Source of the DNA: Limnohabitans sp.
Lineage (GTDB): Bacteria; Pseudomonadota; Gammaproteobacteria; Burkholderiales; Burkholderiaceae_C
Length of the DNA stretch: 20,303 nt
Assembly: GCA_024641725.1 (NCBI GenBank)
Contig: JAHECM010000023.1
Coordinates: 1-20,303, forward strand
Direction of reading: 5' to 3'
Shown here: one piece after another, positions 1 to 7,263 of the stretch
How the letters are laid out: each line of letters starts with the position of its first letter
Position numbering within the stretch: the stretch's first letter is position 1
Notes under the pieces: generated by a model
Database searches by the model: none
What the model was told of the DNA's origin: nothing
The model's input: the letters and a program-made list of their open reading frames with translations, nothing else
Position numbers and translations under genes: made by a program

Positions 1-1973
1 CGACCAGCTTCGGCCAACTCCGCAGGCGCAATCGGGGCGCTCAGCTGCTGCTCCAGCGCTGATTTTTCTTTGTCGATCACCGCCATGCGCTGCTCGTTTT
101 GTTCGAGCTCTTTTTTCAGCGGGCGGGTTTGAGCGGCTTGCTGTTGGCGTTTGTTGGCGTCCAGTTTGCGTTGCTCGGCGCTGCTCAAGGCTGGGCTTGG
201 TGCTGCACCAGAAGACTTCATCGGTGCTGCGGTCGGGGCCAGCGTGGGCGCTGAGACAGTCGCTGAGACAGCAGCAGAGACAGCCGATGAGGCGGGCAGT
301 GCAACTGGCACGGTTGCGCTGGCGGCTTTGGCCGGGTTGAGCGCATTTTTGCGCGCCTCTTCGCGCAGGCGCTTGGACTCTTCGAGCAAATACTTTTGGT
401 AGTCGTCCAAGTCGCCGTCAAAGGGCTCGACCTTGCCCCGACCCACCATCCAGAACTCGTCGCACACGGCGCGCAGCAAAGCCCGGTCGTGGCTGACCAG
501 CATGACCGTGCCTTCGAACTCGTTGAGCGCCATCGACAGCGCCTCGCGGGTGGCCAAGTCCAGGTGGTTGGTGGGCTCGTCCAGCAGCAGCAAGTTGGGG
601 CGCTGCCACACGATCATGGCCAGCACCAAGCGGGCTTTTTCGCCGCCGCTCATGGTGCCCACGGTCTGCTTGACCATGTCGCCCGAGAAATTGAAGGTGC
701 CCAAGTAGTTGCGCAGGTCTTGCTCGCGACTGGGCTCGCCATTGCCCAGCTCCTTGGCCAGGCGAATCATGTGTTCCAGCGGGTTGTCTTGGGGGTGCAG
801 CACGTCCAGCTCTTGCTGGGCAAAGTAGCCAATGTTCAGGCCCTTGCCCTCGGTGAGCGTGCCCGCCAGCTGCGGCATGGTGCGGGCAATGGTCTTGACC
901 AAAGTCGATTTGCCCTGGCCGTTGGCCCCCAAAATGCCAATGCGTTGGCCCGCCAGCACCGATTTGCTGACCCCCTGAACAATGGTTTTGGGCTCGCCGT
1001 CCACCACATAGCCAAAGCTGGCATCGCTGATGGCCAGCATCGGGTTGGGCAGGTTGTTGGGTTCTTTGAACTCGAAGGTGAATTCGGCTTCGGCCAGCAG
1101 CGGGGCGATTTTCTCCATGCGTTCGAGCGCTTTGACCCGGCTTTGGGCCTGCTTGGCCTTGCTGGCTTGGGCCTTGAAGCGGTTGATGAATTTTTGCAGG
1201 TGCGCGATCTTGTCTTGCTGCTTTGAAAACGAGGCTTGTTGCAGCTCCATTTGTTGGGCGCGCAAGATTTCAAAGGCGCTGTAATTGCCGCCGTAGCGGG
1301 TCAGTTTGGCTTGCTCGATGTGCAGCGTCACGTTGGTCACCGCGTCCAAAAACTCCCGGTCATGGCTGATCACGATCATGGTGCCGGTGTAGCGCTGCAG
1401 CCAGGCTTCAAGCCAAACCAGGGCGTCCAAGTCCAAGTGGTTGGTGGGTTCGTCCAGCAACAAAATGTCCGAAGGGCACATCAGCGCGCGGGCCAGTTGC
1501 AAGCGCATCCGCCAGCCGCCCGAGAAGCTGTTGACCGGGTGGTTGAGTTCGTCGACCCGAAAGCCCAAACCCAAAATCAGCGCTTCGGCGCGGGGCAAGG
1601 CGTCGTGGTCGCCAGCGTCGGCCAAGTCGGTGTAAACGTGGGCCATCTCCATGCCGTCGCCGCTTTCTTCGGCCAGCACCAGGCGCTGGCGCAATTCGGC
1701 CAGGCGGGTGTCGCCCTCCAGCACAAACTCGGCTGCGGGCTGGTCGGTCTCGGGCATGTTCTGCGCCACTTGCGCCATGCGCCAGGCTTTGGGCATCTCA
1801 AAGTCGCCCCCGTCCTCGTGCAGCGTGCCATTGAACAGCGCAAACAAAGTGGACTTGCCCGCGCCATTGCGCCCCACCAGACCGACTTTTTCGCCGGGGT
1901 TGAGGGTGACCGACGTTTGGTCCAGCAGCACTTTGGTGCCGCGGCGAAGGGTGACGTTTTTGAGGTTGATCAT
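1..1973 (-). CDS. yheS: ABC-F family ATPase, YheS-like (3' end beyond window)
   Basis: Partial gene: 657 codons are visible from ATG at 1973 and no stop is reached before the left edge. It has two ABC ATPase domains in one chain and no membrane segments, which defines the ABC-F class of ribosome-associated translation factors. The first Walker A is GRNGAGKST with K40, followed by an SGGWRMRLQLA signature and LLLDEPTNHLD. The second Walker A is GANGQGKST with K355, followed by SGGEKARLVLA and a second LLLDEPTNHLD. The charged inter-domain linker (about residues 230-320) is the part that reaches the tRNA sites in ABC-F proteins. A C-terminal extension begins near residue 520. It has an Ala/Ser/Val-rich low-complexity stretch (about 540-590), then a Lys/Glu/Gln-rich, probably coiled-coil segment, as in YheS and Uup tails. 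Length and linker favour YheS over EttA (about 555 aa). The SD is poor (AAGAACA before ATG). It probably follows prmB in the same transcript, but a 97-nt repeat-filled gap separates them. Confidence 0.85.
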   Translation of the reverse strand, partial: MINLKNVTLRRGTKVLLDQTSVTLNPGEKVGLVGRNGAGKSTLFALFNGTLHEDGGDFEMPKAWRMAQVAQNMPETDQPAAEFVLEGDTRLAELRQRLVLAEESGDGMEMAHVYTDLADAGDHDALPRAEALILGLGFRVDELNHPVNSFSGGWRMRLQLARALMCPSDILLLDEPTNHLDLDALVWLEAWLQRYTGTMIVISHDREFLDAVTNVTLHIEQAKLTRYGGNYSAFEILRAQQMELQQASFSKQQDKIAHLQKFINRFKAQASKAKQAQSRVKALERMEKIAPLLAEAEFTFEFKEPNNLPNPMLAISDASFGYVVDGEPKTIVQGVSKSVLAGQRIGILGANGQGKSTLVKTIARTMPQLAGTLTEGKGLNIGYFAQQELDVLHPQDNPLEHMIRLAKELGNGEPSREQDLRNYLGTFNFSGDMVKQTVGTMSGGEKARLVLAMIVWQRPNLLLLDEPTNHLDLATREALSMALNEFEGTVMLVSHDRALLRAVCDEFWMVGRGKVEPFDGDLDDYQKYLLEESKRLREEARKNALNPAKAASATVPVALPASSAVSAAVSATVSAPTLAPTAAPMKSSGAAPSPALSSAEQRKLDANKRQQQAAQTRPLKKELEQNEQRMAVIDKEKSALEQQLSAPIAPAELAEAG

Positions 1974-1995
1974 TGTTCTTTTTTGTGGTTTTTCG

Positions 1996-2071
1996 GGAGC
2001 CGCGCCCTCGCGGCGATGAGGCGCACGCTGTGCGTGGAGGGGGGAGTCATCGCGGCGGCGGGCGCCGCTCC
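1996..2071. repeat. REP/BIME-like nested inverted repeat
   Basis: The 97-nt gap between prmB and the ABC-F gene holds two near-complementary arms, 1996-2019 and 2047-2071. The reverse complement of the right arm (GGAGCGGCGCCC...GCGATGA) matches the left arm (GGAGCCGCGCCC...GCGATGA) at most positions. Between them lies a smaller perfect hairpin, CGCAC-GCT-GTGCG (2022-2034). On the minus strand the element begins at the prmB stop: its head TAGGAGC contains the TAG stop codon. Paired GGAGC-headed palindromes of this size are typical of REP/BIME elements in proteobacteria. The copy number in this genome cannot be seen from one copy. In RNA it could act as a stem-loop limiting read-through or protecting the prmB 3' end. 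Confidence 0.6.
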
Positions 2072-2961
2072 TAAAGTGTCAGCAGGGCATCCCTTGTGAC
2101 CAGGAGGACCTGATCGTCGCCTGCGCTGGTGTCCAGCCAGGCGACTTCAAGTTGGGGGAAGGCGGCGATGAAGTGTTCGACCTCGTTGCCAATCTCTAGC
2201 ACCAGCACGGCGTGGTCGCTCATGCAGGCGGGCGCGTCTTTGAACAGTTGGCGCACAAAGTCCATGCCGTCAGTGCCGCCCGCCAGGGCCAGTTCGGGCT
2301 CGGCGCGGTACTCGGCGGGCAGCGCGTCCATGCTGGCTTGGCACACATAAGGCGGGTTGCACAAGATCAAGTCAAACGGTTTGTGTGCCGGTGGCATCAG
2401 AGCGCTCAGGCCGTCGCTGTGCACCAAGCTCAGCCGCGCTTGCAAGCCGTGCCGCTCGGTGTTGATGGCGGCGACTGCCAGCGCGTCGTCCGAGATGTCA
2501 GCGCCCGTCACCTGCACCTCGGGCCAGGCCAGCGCGGCCAGCACGGCCAAGCTGCCGTTGCCGGTGCACAGGTCCAAGACGCGTGTGGTTTGGTCACTCA
2601 GCCAGGCGTCGATGGTGCCGTCGGCCAGCACCTCGGCAATCAGGCTGCGGGGCACGATGGCGCGCTCGTCAATGTAAAAAGACACGCCTTGCAACCAAGC
2701 CTCTTTCGTGAGGTAGGCGGCAGGTTTGCGGGTGGCGATGCGCTCGGCGACCAGCGCCTGCACCTGCGCCAGCTGCTCGGGGCTGATGCGTTGATCGGCC
2801 ACCTCGTCCAAGTCGGTGTCGAGCGGCAAGCCCAAGCGCCACAGCACCAGCCAGACGGCCTCGTCAAAAGCGTTTTGGGTGCCGTGGCCGAAGGCGACTT
2901 GGGCGGCTTCCAATTGGAGGACCGATTGGCGGATCAGTTCGGTCAGTGTCAGGCCCGTCAT
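2071..2961 (-). CDS. prmB: 50S ribosomal protein L3 glutamine N5-methyltransferase PrmB
   Basis: A 296-aa SAM-dependent methyltransferase of the HemK/PrmC family, which methylates the side-chain amide of a glutamine; the PrmB branch acts on ribosomal protein L3. An N-terminal helical substrate-recognition domain (about 1-90) is followed by the linker [20 protein letters not shown], diagnostic of PrmB, whose E. coli form also has YLTNEAWF. The Rossmann fold shows the SAM-binding motif [13 protein letters not shown] and the catalytic NPPY motif at residues 202-205. Length fits the family (E. coli 310 aa). The ATG at 2961-2959 overlaps the dapE stop as ATGA, so translation is probably coupled to dapE. 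A longer in-frame reading to 3324 exists but lies inside dapE and lacks family similarity. The TAG stop merges with the start of the palindromic repeat downstream. Confidence 0.93.
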   Translation of the reverse strand: MTGLTLTELIRQSVLQLEAAQVAFGHGTQNAFDEAVWLVLWRLGLPLDTDLDEVADQRISPEQLAQVQALVAERIATRKPAAYLTKEAWLQGVSFYIDERAIVPRSLIAEVLADGTIDAWLSDQTTRVLDLCTGNGSLAVLAALAWPEVQVTGADISDDALAVAAINTERHGLQARLSLVHSDGLSALMPPAHKPFDLILCNPPYVCQASMDALPAEYRAEPELALAGGTDGMDFVRQLFKDAPACMSDHAVLVLEIGNEVEHFIAAFPQLEVAWLDTSAGDDQVLLVTRDALLTL

Positions 2962-4127
2962 GCGGACAAGCCCTCGTTGAGCTTTTCCAGCGTGCGCCGA
3001 TAAATCGCTTTGAGCGGCCCGATGTCGCTCAGCGCCACATGCTCGTTGACTTTGTGGATGGTGGCGTTGGGCGGGCCGAACTCGATCACTTGGGGGCAGA
3101 TGGCCGCAATGAAGCGGCCGTCGCTGGTGCCGCCGGTGGTGGACAGCTCGGTGCGGATGCCCGTTTCGTCGGCAATGGCTTGTTGCACGGCGGCGACCAA
3201 GGTGCCGGGCGTGGTCAAAAAGGGGCGGCCACCCAGGGTCCAGGTCAGGGTGTACTTCAGGCCGTGGCGGTCGAGCACGGCCGACAGCCGCTCTTGCAGG
3301 CTCTCGGGGGTGGATTCGGTGCAAAAGCGGAAATTAAAGTCCACCACGCAGTCGCCCGGAATGACGTTGCTCGCGCCCGTGCCCGCATGGATGTTGCTCA
3401 CCTGCCAGCTGGTGGGTGGAAAAAAAGCGTTGCCCTCGTCCCATCGCACAGACACCAGTTCGGCCAGTGCCGGGGCCAATCGGTGGATCGGGTTGTCGGC
3501 CAAGTGCGGGTAGGCGATGTGGCCTTGCACGCCTTGCACCGTGAGCTTGCCGCTCAGGGTGCCGCGTCGGCCGTTTTTGATCATGTCGCCGGTTTTTTCG
3601 ACCGAGGTGGGCTCGCCCACGATGCAAAACTGCGGCGCTTCGCCGCGTGCTTTGAGCTGTTCACAGACCACCACGGTGCCGTCCAGCGCCGGGCCTTCTT
3701 CGTCGCTGGTGAGCAAAAACGCGATGCCCAGCATTGGCGCGGGGTGTTGGCTCAAAAAATCCTCCACCGCCACGACCATGGCGGCCAGCGAGGTTTTCAT
3801 GTCGCTCGCGCCGCGCCCAAACAGTTTGCCGCCCTGGTGGGTGGGGGTGAAGGGGTCGCTGTGCCACTGCGCCAGGGGCCCGGTGGGCACCACGTCGGTG
3901 TGGCCGGCAAAGGCCAGGGTCTGGCCTGATGTGCCTGCGCGCTTGGCCCAGAGGTTGCGCACGTGGAAGGTTTCAGGCCCGGAGTCCATGAACTCGCAAA
4001 CAAAGCCCAGCGGCCGCAGGCGGTCGGCCAAGATGTCCATGCAGCCCGCGTCGTCGGGCGTGACGGAGGGGCGGGCGATCAGTTGCTCGGCCAGCCGCAA
4101 GGTGTTGTGGCAAGTGGTGTCGTTCAT
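2958..4127 (-). CDS. dapE: succinyl-diaminopimelate desuccinylase
   Basis: A 389-aa M20-family metallohydrolase. It cleaves N-succinyl-LL-2,6-diaminopimelate to LL-diaminopimelate and succinate, in the succinylase branch of lysine and peptidoglycan-precursor synthesis. The di-zinc site is complete: GHTDVVPTG gives H76 and D78, GRGASDMK gives bridging D109, TSDEEGPA gives catalytic base E143 and ligand E144, GEPTS gives E172, and the C-terminal ATIHKVNEH gives H358. [11 protein letters not shown] is also characteristic of DapE, and the lid/dimerisation domain lies between about 185 and 300. Length matches E. coli DapE (375 aa). The start is 3 nt after the dapC stop and the stop overlaps the prmB start, so the three genes form a tight operon. 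dapD, the preceding enzyme of the branch, is not in this window. Confidence 0.96.
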   Translation of the reverse strand: MNDTTCHNTLRLAEQLIARPSVTPDDAGCMDILADRLRPLGFVCEFMDSGPETFHVRNLWAKRAGTSGQTLAFAGHTDVVPTGPLAQWHSDPFTPTHQGGKLFGRGASDMKTSLAAMVVAVEDFLSQHPAPMLGIAFLLTSDEEGPALDGTVVVCEQLKARGEAPQFCIVGEPTSVEKTGDMIKNGRRGTLSGKLTVQGVQGHIAYPHLADNPIHRLAPALAELVSVRWDEGNAFFPPTSWQVSNIHAGTGASNVIPGDCVVDFNFRFCTESTPESLQERLSAVLDRHGLKYTLTWTLGGRPFLTTPGTLVAAVQQAIADETGIRTELSTTGGTSDGRFIAAICPQVIEFGPPNATIHKVNEHVALSDIGPLKAIYRRTLEKLNEGLSA

Positions 4128-4130
4128 GGC

Positions 4131-5342
4131 TCAGGCCTTGTTGGGGTGGGCGCGCACGAAGCGGGCGATGCGTTCGGCCGCTTCGAGGCATTCGGCGGTT
4201 TCGGCCACCAAGGCCATGCGGATGCGGCCACGCCCGGGGTTGCTGCCGCCAAAGTCTCGCGCCAAATAGCTGCCGGGCAGCACCGTGACGTGTTCTTGCG
4301 CGAACAGCGCTTTGGCAAACGCGGCGTCGTCACCTTCCCAGCCCGCTGGCACACCGGCCCAGAGGTAAAAGCTGGCGTCGGGCAGCTTGACATCGAGCAC
4401 TTCGGCCAGCACGGGCGTGACCTGGGCGAATTTGGTGCGGTAGAGGTTGCGGTTGTCCACCACATGGGCTTCGTCGGCCCAGGCGGCCACGCTGGCGGCT
4501 TGTACCACCGGGCTCATGGCGCTGCCGTGATAGGTGCGGTAGAGCAAAAACTGTTTCAGGATGGTGGCGTCGCCCATCACAAAGCCGCTGCGCAGGCCCG
4601 GCACATTGCTGCGCTTGGACAGGCTGGTGAAGGCGATCAGGCGTTCAAAGCTGCGGCCCAGTTGGCTGGCGGCCTCCAGCCCGCCCAGGGGCGGCTCGTC
4701 TCGAAAATAAATCTCGCTGTAGCACTCGTCTGACGCGATCACAAAGCCGTGTTGGTCCGACAGGGCAAAGAGTTTTTGCCATTCGTCCAGCGGCATGACG
4801 GCGCCCGTGGGGTTGCCGGGCGAGCACACAAACACCAGTTGGGTGCGGGCCCAGACCTCGGAGGGCACGCTGTCCCAGTCGGGGGCAAAGTTGCGCGCCG
4901 GGTCGCTGGGCACAAAGTGCGGCGTGGCCCCGGCCAAAAGGGCCGCGCCCTCGTAGATTTGGTAGAAGGGATTGGGGCTGACCACGGTCGCGCTGGGGCG
5001 GTTGGGGTCGATCACAGTTTGGGCCAGGGCAAACAAGGCTTCGCGCGAACCGTTGACGGGCAGCACCTGCGTGGTGGCGTCCAGCTTCAGGCCGTAGCGC
5101 CGCTGCACCCAATCGGCGCAGGCTTGGCGCAAACCGGGCTCGCCTGCGGTGGCTGGGTAGCCTGCCAAACCGGTGCCCAAAGCGTCGCTCAGGGCTTGCA
5201 TGATGAACGCTGGCGTGGCGTGCTTGGGCTCGCCAATGCCCAGGCTGATGTGGCGCTGGGTCGGGTTGGGCGTGACGCTGGCGAACAGCTGGCGCAGCCG
5301 CTCAAAAGGGTAGGGCTGCAGCTTGGAGAGAAGGGGGTTCAT
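4131..5342 (-). CDS. dapC: succinyldiaminopimelate transaminase DapC
   Basis: A 403-aa PLP-dependent class I/II aminotransferase. It converts N-succinyl-2-amino-6-oxopimelate to N-succinyl-LL-diaminopimelate, the step just before DapE. Visible hallmarks are the N-terminal ISLGIGEPKHATP, the NPTG loop with N177, ASDECYSEI with D205 and Y208, and the Schiff-base lysine K243 in TSLSKRSNVPGLRSGF. The phrase SKRSNVPGLRSGF and position beside dapE identify DapC rather than ArgD, which also performs this reaction in some bacteria. It is the first gene of the dapC-dapE-prmB run. The ATG at 5342 is preceded by a run of five Gs, and a short palindrome begins 3 nt upstream of the start, so the ribosome-binding region may fold. 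Confidence 0.93.
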   Translation of the reverse strand: MNPLLSKLQPYPFERLRQLFASVTPNPTQRHISLGIGEPKHATPAFIMQALSDALGTGLAGYPATAGEPGLRQACADWVQRRYGLKLDATTQVLPVNGSREALFALAQTVIDPNRPSATVVSPNPFYQIYEGAALLAGATPHFVPSDPARNFAPDWDSVPSEVWARTQLVFVCSPGNPTGAVMPLDEWQKLFALSDQHGFVIASDECYSEIYFRDEPPLGGLEAASQLGRSFERLIAFTSLSKRSNVPGLRSGFVMGDATILKQFLLYRTYHGSAMSPVVQAASVAAWADEAHVVDNRNLYRTKFAQVTPVLAEVLDVKLPDASFYLWAGVPAGWEGDDAAFAKALFAQEHVTVLPGSYLARDFGGSNPGRGRIRMALVAETAECLEAAERIARFVRAHPNKA

Positions 5343-5345
5343 AGC

Positions 5346-5360
5346 CCCCGATTATCGGGG
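5346..5360 (-). promoter_or_regulatory. palindrome in the dapC leader overlapping the ribosome-binding region
   Basis: CCCCGATTATCGGGG is a perfect 7+1+7 palindrome whose edge lies 3 nt upstream of the dapC ATG. As RNA from the minus strand it can form a five-pair CCCCG/CGGGG stem with a five-base loop. The CGGGG arm coincides with the only G-rich stretch that could serve as the dapC SD. It could be a translation-dampening hairpin or an operator. Chance in a GC-rich genome is also possible. Confidence 0.3.
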
Positions 5361-5391
5361 ATCGGCACCCCGGGCACGGGCGGCGGGCCTG

Positions 5392-5419
5392 AATAAACCG
5401 GCGGTTCAACAGCCGCTGG
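5392..5419 (-). terminator. weak intrinsic terminator after the substrate-binding protein gene
   Basis: On the minus strand, 13 nt after the stop at 5432, CCAGCGG and CCGCCGG form a seven-position stem with one A-C mismatch around an eight-base loop. It is followed directly by TTTATT. This has the form of an imperfect Rho-independent terminator and would separate the binding-protein gene from dapC. The U-tract is short, so read-through is likely. Confidence 0.4.
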
Positions 5420-5431
5420 GCCACCAGCCAC

Positions 5432-7018
5432 TCATTTGACCGACATCGTCCAGGCGCGCACAAAGTTGTCGGCGTAGTGTTTGATGTCCACATTGGCGCG
5501 GGCCGCCCAAGGGATGAACTGGCGGTGCAGGGGCACGTTGTGCACTTGGTCGCGCTCTTCTTGCAGGGCTTGGCGCACGGTGTCTTTGCGTTTGGCGGCG
5601 TCGGTTTCAACCCCGGCAGCGTCGATCAGCGTGTCCAAGCGGGTGTTGCTGAATCGGCCAAAGTTCCAGGAGCCTTTTTTCGAGGTGGCCGAAGGCGGGG
5701 AATGCAAGACCGGGTCCAGCATGGTCTGGGCGTCGGTGATCGAGCCGCCCCAGCCGAGCATGTACAGACTGGTGTCGTGTTTTTCGAGCTTAGGAAAGTA
5801 CTGCGCGCGCGGCAAAGCGCTGAGTTTGACCTTGATGCCGACCTTGGCCAGCATGCCCGAGACGGCGATGCAGATTTCCTCGTCGTTCACATAGCGGTTG
5901 TTGGGGCAGTCCATGCCGACCTCAAAGCCTTGGGGGTAACCTGCTTCTTCGAGCAACTGGCGGGCCGCCGCAGCGTCGTATTTGAAGGACCGCGATTCGA
6001 GCTCGGCAAAGCAGCCCAGCGGCGAGGGCGTCATGCAGCCCGTGGCCTGGGCCTGGCCGCGCAGGGTGTTTCTGACAATGGCGTCGATGTCGATGGCCTG
6101 GTACACGGCTTGGCGCACGCGCTTGTCTTTGAAAGGGTTTTTGCCTTTGACGCTGCTGTACAGCAGCTCGTCACGGGCTTGGTCCATGCCAAAGAAAATC
6201 ACGCGGTTTTCCATGCCCTGCACCACCTTGATGCCAGGGCTTTGCGCCAGGCGCGCCACGTCTTGCGGGGCCGGGTCTTGCACAAAGTTCACGCCGTCAG
6301 ACAGCAGCGCCGCCACGCGGGTGGCATCGCTTTTGATGGGGGTGAAGATGATTTCTTGCAAATTGCCGGTGACTTTGCGCGAGCCGCTGTACTGGGGGTT
6401 CTTGAGCAGCACGGTTTTGACGTCGGGCTCGCGGCTTTTGAGCATGAAGGGGCCGGTGCCGTTGGTGTTGCGTGCGGCAAAGGTTTCTTCGCGGTTTTTG
6501 AAGTCCAGCGGTTTTTCGCTCTTGTGCTTGACTGACCAAGCCCGGCTCATGATGTGAAAAGTGGTCGCGTGTTCCAAAAAGATCGGGTTGGGCTTGTCCA
6601 GCTTGAAGTCCAGCGTGTGGCTGTCCACCTTGACTGGCTTGCCCATGGCCTGGGCGTATTGGTTCATTTGTGAGGTGGGCAGGGCCGCCCGCTCCACACT
6701 GAACACCACGTCGTCGGCGGTGAAGGGGCTGCCGTCATGGAAGGTGACCCCTTTGCGCAGCCACACGCGCCAAGTCAGTGGGCCGGTTTGCTGCCAGCGT
6801 TCGGCCAACTCAGGCACCAGCTCCAGCTTGTCGCCGCGCCCGACCAGCGACTCGTAAATGTGGTTGTTGATGGCGTTGGTCAAGGCCTCGTTTTGGGAGT
6901 GGGGGTCCAGCGTTTGCGGATCGCCTTGGTTGGCCCAACGCAGGGTTTGCGCCCCGGTGTGCAGTGCGGTGGCGGCCAGGCCCATGACCAGCAGCAGTGT
7001 TTTGAGGGGGTGACGCAT
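5432..7018 (-). CDS. ABC transporter substrate-binding protein, family 5 (DppA/OppA-like)
   Basis: A 528-aa periplasmic solute-binding protein of the SBP_bac_5 family. A Sec signal peptide is clear: MRHPLK, a hydrophobic core LLLVMGLAATAL, and probable cleavage after HTGA. There is no lipobox cysteine, so it should be soluble in the periplasm. The mature start LRWANQGDPQTLDPHSQNE, the block WRVWLRKGVTFHDGSPFTADDVVFSVE and the later FKDKRVRQAVYQAID are family hallmarks. Members bind peptides, nickel, glutathione or other small ligands; the exact ligand cannot be read from sequence. Four cysteines in two pairs (TGCMTPSPLGC; MDC...EEIC) may form disulfides. Start ATG 7018 is supported by AAGGAG (plus-strand 7026-7031) with 7-nt spacing. 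No permease or ATPase genes adjoin, so it is an orphan here. It is transcribed divergently from smc. Confidence 0.9.
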   Translation of the reverse strand: MRHPLKTLLLVMGLAATALHTGAQTLRWANQGDPQTLDPHSQNEALTNAINNHIYESLVGRGDKLELVPELAERWQQTGPLTWRVWLRKGVTFHDGSPFTADDVVFSVERAALPTSQMNQYAQAMGKPVKVDSHTLDFKLDKPNPIFLEHATTFHIMSRAWSVKHKSEKPLDFKNREETFAARNTNGTGPFMLKSREPDVKTVLLKNPQYSGSRKVTGNLQEIIFTPIKSDATRVAALLSDGVNFVQDPAPQDVARLAQSPGIKVVQGMENRVIFFGMDQARDELLYSSVKGKNPFKDKRVRQAVYQAIDIDAIVRNTLRGQAQATGCMTPSPLGCFAELESRSFKYDAAAARQLLEEAGYPQGFEVGMDCPNNRYVNDEEICIAVSGMLAKVGIKVKLSALPRAQYFPKLEKHDTSLYMLGWGGSITDAQTMLDPVLHSPPSATSKKGSWNFGRFSNTRLDTLIDAAGVETDAAKRKDTVRQALQEERDQVHNVPLHRQFIPWAARANVDIKHYADNFVRAWTMSVK

Positions 7019-7107
7019 GCCTGAACTCCTTGAATACGACGCGCCAGTCTAGCGGCACTCTGTGGTCAAGCCATTTTCAGACGCAAGAACCGGTGTCATT
7101 GCAGCGC

Positions 7108-7121
7108 ATTCGGGCCCGAAT
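7108..7121. promoter_or_regulatory. perfect 14-bp palindrome, possible operator
   Basis: ATTCGGGCCCGAAT is perfectly self-complementary and sits near the middle of the 245-nt divergent region between the binding-protein gene and smc. Its position suits a dimeric repressor site controlling either gene. I do not recognise the motif, and no convincing -35/-10 pair was found beside it on either strand. Confidence 0.3.
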
Positions 7122-7178
7122 ACAGGCCCAATTCAGACCCTTTTGGGGGCACTCGCCTCGGTTAACATTGACCCCACA

Positions 7179-7206
7179 CGACACCCTTTGGGGTGTTGTC
7201 TTTTGT
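7179..7206 (+). terminator. terminator-like hairpin in the smc leader
   Basis: CGACACCC and GGGTGTTG (7179-7186 and 7191-7198) form an eight-position stem with one G-U pair around a TTTG loop. TCTTTTGT follows. The form is that of a plus-strand intrinsic terminator, but no plus-strand gene lies upstream within the window and smc starts 57 nt later. ACCCC at 7171-7175 can pair instead with GGGGT at 7190-7194, which would break the stem. It may be an attenuator of smc or may insulate smc from upstream transcription. Confidence 0.4.
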
Positions 7207-7263
7207 ATTGCTATTGGGGGGTCGCCAGGGCGCTCCCAAGGCATTTTGAGATTTTGGATCACC

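Noticed and set aside
396..2099. Two plus-strand open frames (276 and 287 codons) opposite the ABC-F gene
   Set aside because: The minus-strand frame has two complete ABC ATPase motif sets; the plus frames are shadows rich in Val/Gln/His/Gly.
2962..3324. N-terminal extension of prmB
   Set aside because: It lies within dapE in another frame. The ATGA-coupled start at 2961 gives a protein of normal length.
7168..7173. TTGACC as a -35 box for smc
   Set aside because: No acceptable -10 at 16-18 nt; the corresponding bases fall in the hairpin stem.
7030..7263. N-terminal extension of smc to ATG 7030
   Set aside because: The 78 extra residues have no SMC similarity and overlap the divergent promoter region; the family start is at GTG 7264.
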